In this document: one piece after another, positions 15,320-26,300 of the stretch
Numbering within the stretch: position 1 is the first letter of the stretch
How the letters are laid out: every line of letters begins with the position of its first letter
Origin: Sinosporangium siamense
GTDB lineage: Bacteria > Actinomycetota > Actinomycetes > Streptosporangiales > Streptosporangiaceae
Reading direction: 5' to 3'
Assembly (NCBI RefSeq): GCF_016863435.1
Contig: NZ_BOOW01000007.1
Coordinates: 270,609 to 334,608, forward strand
Length of the DNA: 64,000 bases
Program-made: the position numbers and the translations under genes
Notes under the pieces: model-generated
What the model saw: the letters and a program-made list of their open reading frames with translations, nothing else
Databases searched by the model: none
What the model was told of the DNA's origin: nothing

Positions 15320-17989
15320 ATGAGTGAGCGTCATCCCCAAGTCAGTGATAGCGCTCTGCGTCGCGCCCTAGCCAGGGCGCGCGACGGCAAGGCGCTCGAT
15401 GTCAACGAGGCGACCGTACTCCTCCACGCACGCGGCGATCACCTGGAGACCCTGCTTGGCCATGCGGCCAGGGTGAGGGACGCAGGTCTTGAGGCCGTGG
15501 GGCGTGCGGGAATCATCACCTATAGCCGGAAAGTATTCGTCCCGCTCACCCGGTTGTGTCGTAACCGGTGTCACTACTGCACGTTCGCGACCGCACCCCA
15601 CAAACTGCCCAGCGAGTTCCTCAGCCCGGACGAGGTGCTCGACATCGCCAGGCGGGGGGCGGCTCTGGGGTGTAAGGAGGCGTTGTTCACGCTGGGCGAC
15701 CGGCCGGAGGACCGGTGGCACCAGGCGAAGGAATGGCTTAACGCGCATGGATACGACGACACGTTGTCCTATGTCCGTGCGATGGCGATCCGGGTGCTGG
15801 AGGAGACCGGTCTCCTGCCGCACATCAACCCGGGGGTCATGAGCTGGCGCGACCTTCAGCGGCTTAAGCCGGTGTCGCCCTCGATGGGCATGATGCTGGA
15901 GACGACCTCGACGAGGTTGTTCACGGAGAAGGGCCAAGCTCACTATGGTTCGCCGGACAAGGACCCGGCGGTGCGACTTCGTGTGCTTGAAGATGCCGGG
16001 CGGTCGAATGTGCCGTTCACGACCGGCATCCTGATCGGCATCGGGGAGACGATCCGGGATCGGGCGGAGTCACTGTTCGCCATCCGCAAGGTGGCGAGGG
16101 AATACGGCGGCATCCAGGAAGTCATTATTCAGAACTTCCGCGCGAAACCGGACACCGTCATGCAGCGGATGCCGGACGCCGACCTGCACGAGCTGGCGGC
16201 GACCATCGCGGTGGCGCGTCTGGTGTTCGGGCCGAAGATGCGTGTGCAGGCCCCGCCCAACCTCATCGGCGACGAGTTCGAGTTGATGGTGCGGGCCGGG
16301 ATCGACGACTGGGGCGGCGTGTCGCCGCTGACGCCCGACCACGTCAACCCGGAGAGTCCCTGGCCGCAGATCGAGCGCCTCACCGCGCTTACGGCGGAGG
16401 CCGGCTTCACGTTGCGCGAGCGTCTGACCGTCTACCCCGAGTTCATCAAGGCGGGGGAGCCCTGGCTCGACCCTAGGGTGGTGGGGCACGTGCGTGCGCT
16501 CCTCGACCCGGTGACGGGCATGGCCGACGAGTCGGCGCTGGTCGTGGGCCGTCCGTGGCAGGAGCCCGACGGGGGGTTCACGGCGTCGGGGCGGGTCGAC
16601 CTGCACGTCGGCGTGGACACCGAGGGCAGGACGAACGACCGGCGTGATGACTTCGACCACGTTTACGGTGACTGGGAGGCACTGCGGGAGCGCCTCCATG
16701 AGAGCGATCCCACGGCGGCCTCCGACGGCACCGGCACCACCGCCCCTGTCAACGCGGTCGGCGGGGTTCTCGTGGGCGACGTCGGCGAGGCGTTGCGCCA
16801 GGCCGAGCGGGACCCCGCGAAGCTGACCGAGGCGCAGGCGCTGACCCTGCTGGAGACGGCCGGCGACCAGCACGGACGCGGGGCCGACGACGCGGCGCTG
16901 GCCGCCCTGTGCGAGATCGCCGACGGGCTGCGCCGGGAGGCGGTGGGCGACGACGTGACCTACGTCGTCAACCGGAACATCAACTTCACCAACGTCTGCT
17001 ACACGGGTTGCCGGTTCTGCGCGTTCGCGCAGCGGCGCTCGGACGCCGACGCCTACACGCTCTCGCTCGACCAGGTGGCCGATCGGGCGCAGGAGGCGTG
17101 GGCGGCGGGCGCGACCGAGGTGTGCATGCAGGGCGGCATCCACCCTGATCTCCCCGGCACGGCATATTTCGACATCGCCAAGGCGGTGAAGGCCAGATGC
17201 CCGGATATGCACGTCCACGCCTTCTCCCCGATGGAGGTGGTCAACGGCGCAAGCCGTACGAACCTCTCCATTGAGGACTGGCTGGTCGGCGCGAAGGAGG
17301 CGGGGGTGGACTCGCTGCCGGGCACGGCGGCCGAGATCCTCGACGACGACGTGCGCTGGGTGCTGACCAAGGGCAAGTTGCCGACGCAGGAGTGGATCGA
17401 GGTCATCACGACAGCCCACCGGGTGGGCATTCCGACCACGTCGACGATGATGTACGGCCATGTCGACAACCATCTGCACTGGGTGCGGCACATCAGGCTG
17501 ATCCGCGAGCTGCAGTCGCGCACGGGAGGCTTCTCGGAGTTTGTGCTCCTGCCGTTCGTGCACCACAGCGCGCCCATCTACCTGGCGGGCATCGCCCGGC
17601 CCGGCCCGACCTCGCGGGAGAACCTCGCGGTGCACGCGCTGGCCCGGGTGCTCTTGCACGGGTCCATCAAGAACATCCAGTGTTCATGGGTGAAGCTCCG
17701 CGACGGCCTGTGCCGGCAGGTGCTCGCCGCCGGGGTCAACGATCTCGGTGGCACGCTGATGGAGGAGACCATCAGCCGCATGGCGGGCTCGGAGAACGGC
17801 TCCTACAAGACGATCAGTGAGATCGCCGCGATGGTGGCCCCCACCGGCCGCCCGCTGCGGCAGCGCACGACCGAGTACACCGAGCCGAGCGCCGAGCGCA
17901 GGGCCGCGGCGGCGGCCAGTGACGGTGTGTGCGGGAGTGTGCGGCGTACGGCGGTGCCGATCACCTTGACGACCCGCGTGGAGTCGTAG
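15320..17989 (+). CDS. fbiC: FO synthase (CofG-CofH fusion)
   Basis: This 889-residue fusion makes 7,8-didemethyl-8-hydroxy-5-deazariboflavin, the F420 chromophore, from tyrosine and a ribityl-uracil. The CofG half carries the radical-SAM cluster CRNRCHYC (Cys80, Cys84, Cys87). The CofH half carries CYTGCRFC (Cys560, Cys564, Cys567). Both have the CxxxCxxC spacing for a 4Fe-4S cluster. A poorly conserved linker lies between the halves at about residues 430-500. Length equals that of other actinobacterial fusions. It faces fbiA-fbiB across a strong bidirectional terminator, so all three F420 genes sit together here. Confidence 0.97.
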   Translation: MSERHPQVSDSALRRALARARDGKALDVNEATVLLHARGDHLETLLGHAARVRDAGLEAVGRAGIITYSRKVFVPLTRLCRNRCHYCTFATAPHKLPSEFLSPDEVLDIARRGAALGCKEALFTLGDRPEDRWHQAKEWLNAHGYDDTLSYVRAMAIRVLEETGLLPHINPGVMSWRDLQRLKPVSPSMGMMLETTSTRLFTEKGQAHYGSPDKDPAVRLRVLEDAGRSNVPFTTGILIGIGETIRDRAESLFAIRKVAREYGGIQEVIIQNFRAKPDTVMQRMPDADLHELAATIAVARLVFGPKMRVQAPPNLIGDEFELMVRAGIDDWGGVSPLTPDHVNPESPWPQIERLTALTAEAGFTLRERLTVYPEFIKAGEPWLDPRVVGHVRALLDPVTGMADESALVVGRPWQEPDGGFTASGRVDLHVGVDTEGRTNDRRDDFDHVYGDWEALRERLHESDPTAASDGTGTTAPVNAVGGVLVGDVGEALRQAERDPAKLTEAQALTLLETAGDQHGRGADDAALAALCEIADGLRREAVGDDVTYVVNRNINFTNVCYTGCRFCAFAQRRSDADAYTLSLDQVADRAQEAWAAGATEVCMQGGIHPDLPGTAYFDIAKAVKARCPDMHVHAFSPMEVVNGASRTNLSIEDWLVGAKEAGVDSLPGTAAEILDDDVRWVLTKGKLPTQEWIEVITTAHRVGIPTTSTMMYGHVDNHLHWVRHIRLIRELQSRTGGFSEFVLLPFVHHSAPIYLAGIARPGPTSRENLAVHALARVLLHGSIKNIQCSWVKLRDGLCRQVLAAGVNDLGGTLMEETISRMAGSENGSYKTISEIAAMVAPTGRPLRQRTTEYTEPSAERRAAAAASDGVCGSVRRTAVPITLTTRVES

Positions 17990-18018
17990 CCGACCACGCG
18001 TGACGGTCAAGTCCGACC

Positions 18019-18049
18019 GTCCGGGTTCCCAGCCTCGGGGAACCCGGAC
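18019..18049. terminator. Bidirectional terminator between fbiC and fbiB
   Basis: GTCCGGGTTCCC and GGGGAACCCGGAC pair as a stem of about 12 bp around the loop AGCCTC. The hairpin is between the convergent stops of fbiC (17989) and fbiB (18060). Confidence 0.85.
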
Positions 18050-18059
18050 CCAAACAGCC

Positions 18060-19337
18060 CTACCGAACCAGGATGAAGTCGGCGGCGGCGCGCGGTGCGC
18101 GGTCGCGCGGGGGAGCAGCGGGATGGCCGATGGCCACCGCGCCCATGGGATCGTAAGTGGAGGGCAGGTCCAGGACATCGCGTACGGTGTCCCGGCAGAA
18201 CATCGTGGACGACACCCAGGCCGAGCCAAGCCCTTCGACGGCCAGTTGCACGAGGAAGTTCTGCACCCCGGCGCCGGTCGCGACGACGAACATCTCCCGT
18301 TCGGCCTGATTGCGGCGCTCGTCGCGATAGGTGTGCGAGCCGTCCATCACCAGACAGGGCACCGCCAGGTATGGCGCACGCCGCAACACCTCACCGCGTT
18401 TGACGCGGCGGGCGATCGACTCTTCGCTGAATCCGTCGCCCCGAAGGTCGGCGATCCAGGCCGCGAGCATGGCGTCGAGCAGTTTCTCCCGCGATTCGGC
18501 CGACTCCAGCAGCACGAAACGCCACGGTGTGGTGTGGTGCGGCGCCGGAGCCGCGATGGCGGCGTCCACGGCGCGGCGTACGGCGGCGCCGTCCACAGGT
18601 TCGTCGGAGAAGTCGCGGATGGTGCGCCTGGCGAACACGACGTCGCGCGAGCCGTACGCGAACAGGTCGTCGTCGGCGGTGCGCACGAGAGCGCGTGCGC
18701 CGGGCCCGTCGTCAGGTGTGACGAGGGTTGAGAGGCCGCTCACGACCGCGACCGGCACTCCGGACAGTTTGCCCTTCACCAGCTCGCCCGCCGCGGCGAG
18801 CTCGTCGGCGAGCGCAGTGATCGTGGCGCTCAGCGGGTTGCCGTGTTCGTCGCTCATTCCGCGGAAGTCCGCCATGACGGTGACACCGGCCGCGCCGATG
18901 GCGACGTCGGTGAGGCCCTCGCGCCACGGGCGGCCGAAGGTGTCGGAGACGACGACCCCGACGTTCTTGCCGAGCCGCTCACGGAGACCGGCGCGGATGG
19001 CGCGGGCGGAGGCGTCGGCGTCCTCGGGCAGGAGCAGCACGGTGCCGCGTTCGGTGTTGGAGGCGTCGACGCCGGCCGCCGCCATGACGAGGCCGTGCCG
19101 TGTCTGCGAGATCACCAGGTCGCCGCGGCGGGCGACCACGCGGACGGTCTCGTCGGCGATGGCCTGGGTGCGGTCGTCCGCCCGGCGCACCTGCCCTTCC
19201 GCCTTACTGACGATCTTGGAGGTGACCACCAGGATGTCGCCGTCGGCCAGGTCGGGTACGGCGGAGCCGATGATCGTGGCCAGGTCGTCGCCGGGGGCGA
19301 TCTCGGGCAGCCCGGTCACAGGACGGATGGTGATCAT
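18060..19337 (-). CDS. fbiB: Coenzyme F420:L-glutamate ligase with C-terminal nitroreductase domain
   Basis: The 425-residue two-domain FbiB adds glutamates to F420-0; in mycobacteria the C-terminal flavin domain also reduces dehydro-F420-0. Residues 1 to about 240 are the CofE fold, with [17 protein letters not shown] and the [15 protein letters not shown] motif. Residues from about 250 are a nitroreductase-like FMN domain starting [12 protein letters not shown]. The ATG at 19337 overlaps the fbiA stop by four bases, so the pair is coupled. It is normal length with no lesions seen. Confidence 0.96.
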   Translation of the reverse strand: MITIRPVTGLPEIAPGDDLATIIGSAVPDLADGDILVVTSKIVSKAEGQVRRADDRTQAIADETVRVVARRGDLVISQTRHGLVMAAAGVDASNTERGTVLLLPEDADASARAIRAGLRERLGKNVGVVVSDTFGRPWREGLTDVAIGAAGVTVMADFRGMSDEHGNPLSATITALADELAAAGELVKGKLSGVPVAVVSGLSTLVTPDDGPGARALVRTADDDLFAYGSRDVVFARRTIRDFSDEPVDGAAVRRAVDAAIAAPAPHHTTPWRFVLLESAESREKLLDAMLAAWIADLRGDGFSEESIARRVKRGEVLRRAPYLAVPCLVMDGSHTYRDERRNQAEREMFVVATGAGVQNFLVQLAVEGLGSAWVSSTMFCRDTVRDVLDLPSTYDPMGAVAIGHPAAPPRDRAPRAAADFILVR

Positions 19338-20272
19338 TGTGCGAGTTCTCCGGCTAGGTCGAGGGCGGCTTGGGCGAGGGCGGCGGTGGCGGCGGGGTCG
19401 CTCATGAGGACGGGGCGGACCTCGACCCGGACGCCGTCGAGGCGGGTGTCCCGGTCCTCCTCCGCGACGAGCCAGCCGTCGATCAGGGATGCTCCGTACA
19501 GCTCAAGCACGCCCTGCGCGGTGGCCGGCACGCCGACGGCGGCGAGGCAGGCGTCGGCCATGCCCCGCACGGGCGCGCCGCCGATGATGGGGGAGACGCC
19601 GACGACGACCTTGGCCTCCAGGGCCTGCCGGATGCCGGCGATCTGGAGGATCGTGCCGATGCTGACCACTGGGTTGGAGGGCGGCAGGATCACGAGGTCG
19701 GCGCCGTGGATCGCCTCGAGCACGCCGGGGGCGGGCTTGGCGTCGGCGGCGCCGATCAGCGCGATCTCCTCGGCGGGTGCGGAGGCGCGCATCCTCACCC
19801 ACCACTCCTGGAAGTGGATCGCGCGCCGCCCGTGCTCGTCGGTGACCACCACGTGGGTCTCGGTGCGGTCGTCGCTCATGGGCAGCAGGCGCACGCCGGG
19901 CTGCCAGCGTGTGCAGAGCGCCTCGGTGACCTGGGAGAGGGGGTAGCCCGCGTTCAGCATCTGGGTGCGCACGATGTGGGTGGCGAAGTCCCGGTCGCCG
20001 AGCCCGAACCACTGCGGCTCCATGCCGTAGGCGGCCAGCTCCTCTTTGACGACGTGGGTCTCCTTGGCGCGGCCCCAACCTTGGTTCTCGTCGATGCCGC
20101 CGCCGAGCGTGTACATGATCGTGTCGAGGTCGGGGCAGACGCGGAGGCCGAAGAGCGTGATGTCGTCACCGGTGTTGCCGATGACCGTGATCTCGGCGTC
20201 GGGGACGGCGGTGAGCAGGCCACGGAGGAAACGTGCGCCGCCGATTCCTCCGGCGAGGGACACAATGCGCAT
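19334..20272 (-). CDS. fbiA: 2-phospho-L-lactate (or phosphoenolpyruvate) transferase
   Basis: FbiA/CofD joins the lactyl-phosphate or enolpyruvyl moiety from the activated donor to FO, giving F420-0 or dehydro-F420-0. The N-terminal [16 protein letters not shown] is the family loop; [30 protein letters not shown] and [12 protein letters not shown] are all conserved CofD motifs. I chose the ATG at 20272 because the conserved chain begins there; the in-frame extension upstream is non-conserved and runs into the divergent promoter. The product has 312 residues, the family's usual size. It leads the fbiA-fbiB operon. Confidence 0.95.
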   Translation of the reverse strand: MRIVSLAGGIGGARFLRGLLTAVPDAEITVIGNTGDDITLFGLRVCPDLDTIMYTLGGGIDENQGWGRAKETHVVKEELAAYGMEPQWFGLGDRDFATHIVRTQMLNAGYPLSQVTEALCTRWQPGVRLLPMSDDRTETHVVVTDEHGRRAIHFQEWWVRMRASAPAEEIALIGAADAKPAPGVLEAIHGADLVILPPSNPVVSIGTILQIAGIRQALEAKVVVGVSPIIGGAPVRGMADACLAAVGVPATAQGVLELYGASLIDGWLVAEEDRDTRLDGVRVEVRPVLMSDPAATAALAQAALDLAGELAQ

Positions 20273-20510
20273 GCCGCACAGTCTTCCATCCCGTCGTGGA
20301 TCGTCTTCGTGAGGTGTGAGGAGGCGGGCGCTGGGTGTCGCGTTGTGCATGGCTGGCTGCGAAAATGTCGGTGAAATCCGATAAAAAGACGCATCAAAGA
20401 TCGAGCCTGCGCTTGAGCGGTAGGGCTTGATCGACTCTTGATGGCCAGTGCTGGTCATGGACGTCGGCCGAGGGTCGGGGGACTCGGAGCCTAACGGGGT
20501 GCATGCAGGC

Positions 20511-20540
20511 ACTTGTTAGTACTTGGTGGTACTTGCCGGT
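20511..20540. promoter_or_regulatory. Three helically phased 10-bp direct repeats
   Basis: ACTTGTTAGT, ACTTGGTGGT and ACTTGCCGGT follow one another with a period of exactly 10 bp. The first two also form the inverted repeat AGTAC-N6-GTACT (20518-20533). The site is in the divergent gap between fbiA (start 20272) and the membrane protein gene (start about 20568), so a regulator bound on one helix face could act on either. Confidence 0.6.
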
Positions 20541-20567
20541 AATGGTGATGTTCATAGGTGAGCCGAC

Positions 20568-22508
20568 ATGCAAGTCGGCTATGTGCTTAACTCGGCGTCG
20601 GCCACACGCAGATACTTGGGGGTTGTTGTGATCAGAGTCGACGCAGGCCGGCTGCGTGAACCGGCAGCGTGGATCACGCTGGCCGCAGCCGCAGCCCAGA
20701 TCCTCGTGCACGTCGTGTCCCTGTTCTTCCTCGGGGCCCTGTCGTTCGCCGAACGCAGCGGCCTTTACTTCGGCGGCATCGCCGGACCGGTGAACACCGC
20801 TCTGATCGTGGGCGCAGTGGTCCTCGTGACCAGATTCGGCCCACCCACACCCAAGGGCGGTATGGTCCTCCTCGGCGCCGCGGGCTCGCTCGCGGCTTCC
20901 TTGGTCTTCGGGGCGCTGGCGTTCCTCGCCGGCCTCTTCGCCGGCGACGGGTTCGGCAGCCTCCTGGAGTTCGTTCTCACGCGGGCGCCGCAGCTCGCGC
21001 TGGTCGCGCTGGCCCTTCTCTATGTGCTGCCGATGGCCATGCCGGAGTCTGGCAAGGGCGGGCAGCAGGGCAAGCAGACTCCCTTCCCGGGGGCCCAGCA
21101 GGGTCCCGGCGGAGGCGCGCCCGGGGGGCCCGGTCCCGGTTTCGGCCAGGCCCCTCCGCCGTATGTCACTCCTCAGGGCCCGATTCCCGGGACCGGCCAC
21201 GGGCCGGTGCAGAAGCCGCTGGGCCAGACCGGAGCGAACCCGCCCGCGCCCGGCATGCCCGTGCCGCCGCCGCCCGGCGCACCCACCCCTCCGCGGCCGG
21301 CGCCGGGCGCCCCCGCCGCCGGTGCGCCTGCTCCCGGTGCGCCCGCGCCCGGCGCGCAGGCCGGGTGGCAGCCGCCCGCCGTTCCCGAGCCCTTCGGCAA
21401 GCAGCCGGGCGCCGACGCGCCGCCGTCCGGCGGCCCGTATCACACCGGCGCCCACCTGAGCGACGGCTCCTTCGACCAGCAGGCCGACGCGACGCAGAAC
21501 TACCGCTCGAGCGACGCCGGGCCCTCCGGCTACCGCGGGGGCGACACCGGCCCCGGAGGCCAGGGAACAGGGCCGGGACCGTCTCAGGCCGCGCCCTCCG
21601 GCTCCACTCCCTCGTCGCCGGGTGGAGGCGCCTTCCAGCCCTCCCAGCCGTCCTACGGCCAGTACGAGCCGCCGAAGCCGCTGCCTCCGGTGACGCCGGC
21701 CAACCCCGACCCCTACGGGCAGCAGCCGACCGGGGTCTATCCGCTGCCGTCGGCCCCGGCCGCGCAGCCCGAGCGCTATTCGCAGGGGAGCGGGTCCTAC
21801 CCGGCGCAGGACAGCCGTCCGGACAATCCCTACCCGTCCCCGGACGGCGGGCAGAACAACGCCTACACCCCGCGCGACTCCCGGCCGGACATCTTCACGC
21901 CGCAGGACAGCCGTCCCGACCTGCCCGCGCCGGTCGACGGTCTCCCGTCGTATCCGTCCTACGGTCAGGGCGACATGTCGACCCCGCCGTTCGGGCAGGC
22001 CGCGCAGCAGACCGGAGGCTACGGTAACCAGCCGGACGTCTTCGACACAGGTCAGGGGCCGTACACCACGCCCTCCGTGTATGACTCCCCGCAAATCTCG
22101 ACAAGTCAGCCCATCGCCGGATATCCCGCTCCGGACTACGGTCAGCTGCCGAATCCGTACCACGAGTCCAGCCCGGGGGATCCGCGCACGCAGCAACTCG
22201 CGCAGGCATATCAGCAGGCCGAGACCTATCAGCAGGCTCACGCCGGAACTATGCCTTCGATTCCCTATCCCGGGGATACGCCATCTGACGTGGGCTATCA
22301 GCCGTATAACGATGCGCTTGCCCCGCAACCGGGACAGCATCAGCAGCCTTCAAATCCCTCCACCCCGCAGCACGACTATGCGCAAAGCCAAGGTCAGCCC
22401 GTGCACCCGTCGGCCGAGGCGACGGTGCGGTTCGACCCGAGTGCCTATCGGGGTGACGCACTAAACAATCCTTCCCGTCCTTCGACGAGTCCGGATCAGT
22501 CCGGCTAA
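20568..22508 (+). CDS. Membrane protein with four helices and a long Pro/Gln/Gly-rich disordered tail
   Basis: I do not recognise a named family. The N-terminal about 150 residues hold four hydrophobic segments. The remaining about 490 residues are low complexity: Pro-Gly-Ala blocks, then Tyr/Gln/Pro/Ser-rich sequence with three DSRPD repeats around residues 410-455. Near the end is EATVRFDPSAY, a Thr in an acidic/hydrophobic setting of the kind phosphorylated by actinobacterial Ser/Thr kinases; this is an inference. The ATG at 20568 has AGGTGAG at six bases; an in-frame GTG at 20628 begins just before the conserved-looking helix and is the alternative. It is divergent from fbiA. Confidence 0.8.
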   Translation: MQVGYVLNSASATRRYLGVVVIRVDAGRLREPAAWITLAAAAAQILVHVVSLFFLGALSFAERSGLYFGGIAGPVNTALIVGAVVLVTRFGPPTPKGGMVLLGAAGSLAASLVFGALAFLAGLFAGDGFGSLLEFVLTRAPQLALVALALLYVLPMAMPESGKGGQQGKQTPFPGAQQGPGGGAPGGPGPGFGQAPPPYVTPQGPIPGTGHGPVQKPLGQTGANPPAPGMPVPPPPGAPTPPRPAPGAPAAGAPAPGAPAPGAQAGWQPPAVPEPFGKQPGADAPPSGGPYHTGAHLSDGSFDQQADATQNYRSSDAGPSGYRGGDTGPGGQGTGPGPSQAAPSGSTPSSPGGGAFQPSQPSYGQYEPPKPLPPVTPANPDPYGQQPTGVYPLPSAPAAQPERYSQGSGSYPAQDSRPDNPYPSPDGGQNNAYTPRDSRPDIFTPQDSRPDLPAPVDGLPSYPSYGQGDMSTPPFGQAAQQTGGYGNQPDVFDTGQGPYTTPSVYDSPQISTSQPIAGYPAPDYGQLPNPYHESSPGDPRTQQLAQAYQQAETYQQAHAGTMPSIPYPGDTPSDVGYQPYNDALAPQPGQHQQPSNPSTPQHDYAQSQGQPVHPSAEATVRFDPSAYRGDALNNPSRPSTSPDQSG

Positions 22509-22880
22509 CGGGACGACACCCCTCGATCCATCGGCGATCCACGCCTCTGACGAACCGCGCCGGTAATGGCCGCGCAATCACAGGGTAGAGAGAAGGTGTC
22601 ACCTGGTCAGGCCCAGAACATGGGCTGCTACGTTTCCGTCCGCTGAACCTGCGGAACTCGGCGGGACACCGCTGCGCGTGGGCCGTGCAACCCGCCCATC
22701 GCGAGCACACGGCTTTGAACCGGGGCGAGCTGGTCTTTCCCCGGGATACCGGCATGCCGCTTGACTCCACACGTTGGACACGCGTGTAATTACAGACGTG
22801 TTGTTACGCCTTCCAAAGGGTGGGTATGAGGAGGGCGATCATGGGGGGCTCCATCGCGGGCGGGCGGCAGGGAGGTGTGC
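22509..22880 (+). promoter_or_regulatory. whiB2-like promoter region
   Basis: The 372-bp gap contains a good sigma-70-type promoter: TTGACT (22761-22766), 18 bp, TGTAAT (22785-22790). A perfect palindrome, ACACGCGTGT (22778-22787), overlaps the spacer and the -10 box, as expected for a repressor or autoregulatory site. The strong ribosome site GGGAGG lies just before the whiB ATG. No gene is seen in the gap. Confidence 0.6.
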
Positions 22881-23138
22881 ATGACCGAACCGGTCATCGC
22901 ACAGGCGCTCAGCGCTGAAGATCTGGGCTGGCAGGAGCGTGCCTTGTGCGCGCAGACCGACCCGGAGGCGTTCTTCCCCGAAAAGGGTGGCTCCACACGA
23001 GAGGCCAAGAAGGTCTGTCGATCTTGCGAAGTGCGTGCCGAGTGTCTGGAATACGCGCTTGAGCACGACGAGCGGTTTGGCATCTGGGGTGGGCTGTCCG
23101 AGCGGGAGCGTCGAAGGCTCAAGCGCCAGGCAGGTTAG
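22881..23138 (+). CDS. whiB2: WhiB-family iron-sulfur transcription factor, WhiB2/WhmD-like
   Basis: The 85-residue protein has the four cluster cysteines Cys23, Cys46, Cys49 and Cys55, the GIWGG turn at 67-71, and a basic C-terminal tail (ERERRRLKRQ) for DNA contact. WhiB proteins bind a 4Fe-4S cluster and act with the primary sigma factor. Position between the fbi genes and the Rv3259/DUF3499/manB genes matches whiB2 (Rv3260c), needed for septation in mycobacteria and sporulation (WhiB) in streptomycetes. I chose the ATG at 22881, five bases after GGGAGG; a GTG two codons upstream overlaps that site. A strong terminator follows. Confidence 0.93.
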   Translation: MTEPVIAQALSAEDLGWQERALCAQTDPEAFFPEKGGSTREAKKVCRSCEVRAECLEYALEHDERFGIWGGLSERERRRLKRQAG

Positions 23139-23228
23139 TAAGCAAGATCATTTAAGAAGATTGATCAAGGAAAATAAGAAATCTCGGACAACCGGGATAT
23201 GACAGATAAGCGGGCATGTTTCTCGCAA

Positions 23229-23274
23229 ACGGCCACACAGTTGTGATCTTCACGGCTGTGTGGCCGTCTCTTTT
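23229..23274 (+). terminator. Intrinsic terminator of the whiB2-like gene
   Basis: The arms ACGGCCACACAG and CTGTGTGGCCGT are a perfect 12-bp stem around a 15-base loop, followed by CTCTTTT. It sits 90 bp after the whiB stop, in an AT-rich stretch that is unusual for this window. Confidence 0.92.
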
Positions 23275-23305
23275 CCGGGCATCCGTGATCGCTCGCGCCT
23301 GGGCT

Positions 23306-23311
23306 GTATGG
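23306..23311 (+). promoter_or_regulatory. Possible -10 box of the GT2-DUF5719 operon
   Basis: TATGGT is about 50 bp upstream of the preferred start (23359) and just after the whiB terminator. No clear -35 element is seen. Confidence 0.35.
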
Positions 23312-23358
23312 TGAGTGCGGCATTCTGCGGAGACTGCGCTACCCCCCGAAAGCAGCCC

Positions 23359-26300
23359 ATGTCGTCCACTGTCTTCTCGTCGTCCTCCCCTGCTCGGTCG
23401 ATCTTCGGGATCACGCCCGGTTCTGCTCCCCGCCTCCTGGTCACAGCCATCGTCGTCGCCCACGACGGCGCGCGCTGGCTCGGCGACACGCTGCGGGCGC
23501 TGTCCGCGCAGTCCAGGGCGGTCGACCGCGTCATCGGGATCGACAACGGCAGCCGCGACGGCAGCGGCACCCTGCTCGCCGAGGCGTTCGGCCCGGCCAG
23601 TGTGCTGACCTATCCGCGCTCCACCGGCTTCGGATCCGCCGTGGCGCAGGCGTTGCGCAAGTTGCCCGCGGCGACGGCCGGCCAGGAGTGGATCTGGCTG
23701 CTGCACGACGACTGCGCCCCCGACCAGCACGCCCTGCGCGAATTGCTGCGCGCGGCGAGCGACGAACCCGGCGCCGCCGTGCTCGGCCCGAAGCTCCGCG
23801 ACCACCTCGACCGGGGGCTTCTGCTGGAGGCCGGCGTCACGGTCAACCGCACCGGGCGGCGGGACACCGGGCTCGAACCTCGCGAATACGATCAGGGGCA
23901 GCACGACGGACTGCGGGACGTGCTCTCGGTGTCCACCGCCGGCATGCTGGTGCGCAGGGATGTTTGGGATGAGATCGGTGGTTTTGATCCGGGGCTGCCG
24001 CTTTTCCGGGACGACCTCGACTTCTGCTGGCGGGTCCGCAACGCGGGCCACCGGGTCATCACCGTCACCGACGCCGTGGCCTGGCACGCCGAGGCGTCCG
24101 CGCGCCGCCGCCGACCGCCGGCGGCCAGCGACCACCACCCCCGGCGGCTCGACCGGCGCAACGCGATGTTCGTGGTCGTGGTCAACCTGCCCTTCCTCGC
24201 GATGTTGCGGGCCCTGGTCCGCAACTCCCTCGGCTCGGTCGTGCGCACCGCGGTGTTCCTGCTGGCCAAGCAGCCCGCGAGTGCCCTCGACGAGATAAGC
24301 GCACTCGGCTCGGTGCTGCTGCACCCCATGCGCATCCGGCGCGGCAGGCGGCGAAGACGCGCCGGCCGCAAGGAGCACTACCCCGAGGTCAAACACCTGC
24401 TCACCCCGCCCGGAGCGGGATGGCGGCGCTTCGCCGACATGGTCCAAGCCTTCGTTTCCGGCGAGGGACCGGTCGACTCCCCCGGCCGGCACCACGCCGG
24501 CGCCGTCCGCGCGGTCACGGGGGAGGAGCCCGGCGAGGAGCTGCTCGCCGACTCCGGTGTGTTCCGGCGGACCTTCGCCAGTGCGGGTGTGCTGCTGACC
24601 TTTCTGCTCGTCGCCGTGACGCTGATCGCCGCCCGCCACCTCCTGGGCGGCGGGGCACTCGGCGGCGGGGCACTCGTGCCGGTGGTCGGGAGCGCCGCCG
24701 ACCTGTGGCGTGTCTACATCGAGGACCACCACGACATCGGTCTCGGCACCGACGCGTGGGCTCCGCCGTACATCGCGGTGGTGGCAGGGGTGGCGGCGTT
24801 GTTCTTCGGCGAGGTGCAGACGGCGGTCGCGGTTCTCCTGGTGGGATGTGTCCCGCTCGCCGGTGTCTCCGCCTATCTCGCGACACGTGCGCTGGTGCCC
24901 TCGCGTTATGCGAGGTTCTGGCTCGCCGCGACCTACGCGCTGCTGCCGGTCGGCACCGGCGCGGTCGCGGCCGGGCGACTTGGCACGGCTGTGGTGCTGA
25001 TCCTGCTGCCGGTTTACGTCGGGCTCGGTCCCGCGTTGCTCGCGAGGGACCGCCGCAGGTCGCGGCGTGCGGCGTGGGGGTTCGGCCTCGCTCTGGCGGT
25101 GGGCACCGCGTTCGTGCCGTTGGTCTACGCGCTGGTCGCGGTGTTGTGTGTGCTCGCCGCGGTGGCGTTCGGCGGGGTGCGTCCGGCGGTGGGGGAGGCG
25201 GTGAGCATTGTGCTGATCGTGCCCGCCGTGCTCCTGCTCCCGTGGCTGATCGACCTTGTCGAGCAGCCGGGGAGATTCCTCCTCGAAGTCGGCCTGCACC
25301 GGGCGGATCTCGTCGCGCCCCGGCTGCCCGCCGAGTCGCTGGTCGGGCTCAGTCCCGGCGGGCCCGGCCTGCCGCCGTGGTGGGTCACCGCCGGGCTCAT
25401 CGCATCCGCGTTGGCGGCGCTGCTCATGCGGCGGCAACGGATGATCGTCGCGATCGGGTGGGGCGTGACGCTTTTCGGATTGCTTGTCGCGATCCTGGTG
25501 AGCCGGGTCAACGTCGTCGGACTGAACGGGGGCGTCCCCGCCCCCGCTTGGCCCGGCGTGCCCCTCGCCCTCGCCGCCATGGGCATGCTCATGCTGGCTG
25601 CGCTCACCTCCCACCGCATCACCGAACTCCGCAGAGCCGGAAAACTCCGGAAGATCGCCGCGTTCCTCACGGTCGTGGTGGCATATTCCACACCTCTGCT
25701 CGCCGCGGGATATTGGATGGTCAAGGGGGTGACCGGCCCCTTGCGCAGTGACATGCCCGCCCCCCTCCCGCCGGTCGTCACCTCGGAGGCCGCGCCCGGC
25801 GACCGGGTCCTGATGATCCGCCCCGCGCAGGGGAGCGCCGCCCTGACCTACACCGTGCTCCCTGGACGCGCCCCGCTGCTCGGCGAGCTCGACGTGCCCG
25901 TGCCCGGACGCGGTGAACACGACCGGTTCCTCTGGGCGGCGAGCGGGTTGCTGGCCGGGAGGGGCGATCACGACATGGCCACGCTGGCGGCCTTCGGCGT
26001 ACGTTTCGTGGTGCTCGCGGCGCCGATCGACCCCGCGACGGTCCGCGTCCTCGACGCCCAGCCCACCCTGGTCAGGAAGACCCTGGGGGCGGACGCCGCC
26101 GTCTGGCGGTCCCTGCTGCAGCCGCACCCGCCGCCCGCCCGGCCCGACGACGGCGGCGGGCCGCACCGCTGGTGGCTCTGGGGGCAGGGCGCGCTCCTGG
26201 TCGTCGCCCTGGTGCTCGCCGCGCCCGGTGCTCGCGGCGAGCGCGAAAGCCTCGTGCCGGGCAGCGAGGCCCCTCACGCGGCGGCGGCCGATGCCGGCCC

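Noticed and set aside
20394..22340. 648-residue minus-strand ORF opposite the disordered-tail gene
   Set aside because: It is antisense to the Pro/Gly-rich tail and has no coding pattern of its own.
23260..23358. Extended GT2 start at 23260
   Set aside because: It falls inside the whiB terminator stem, and the added residues are not conserved-looking.
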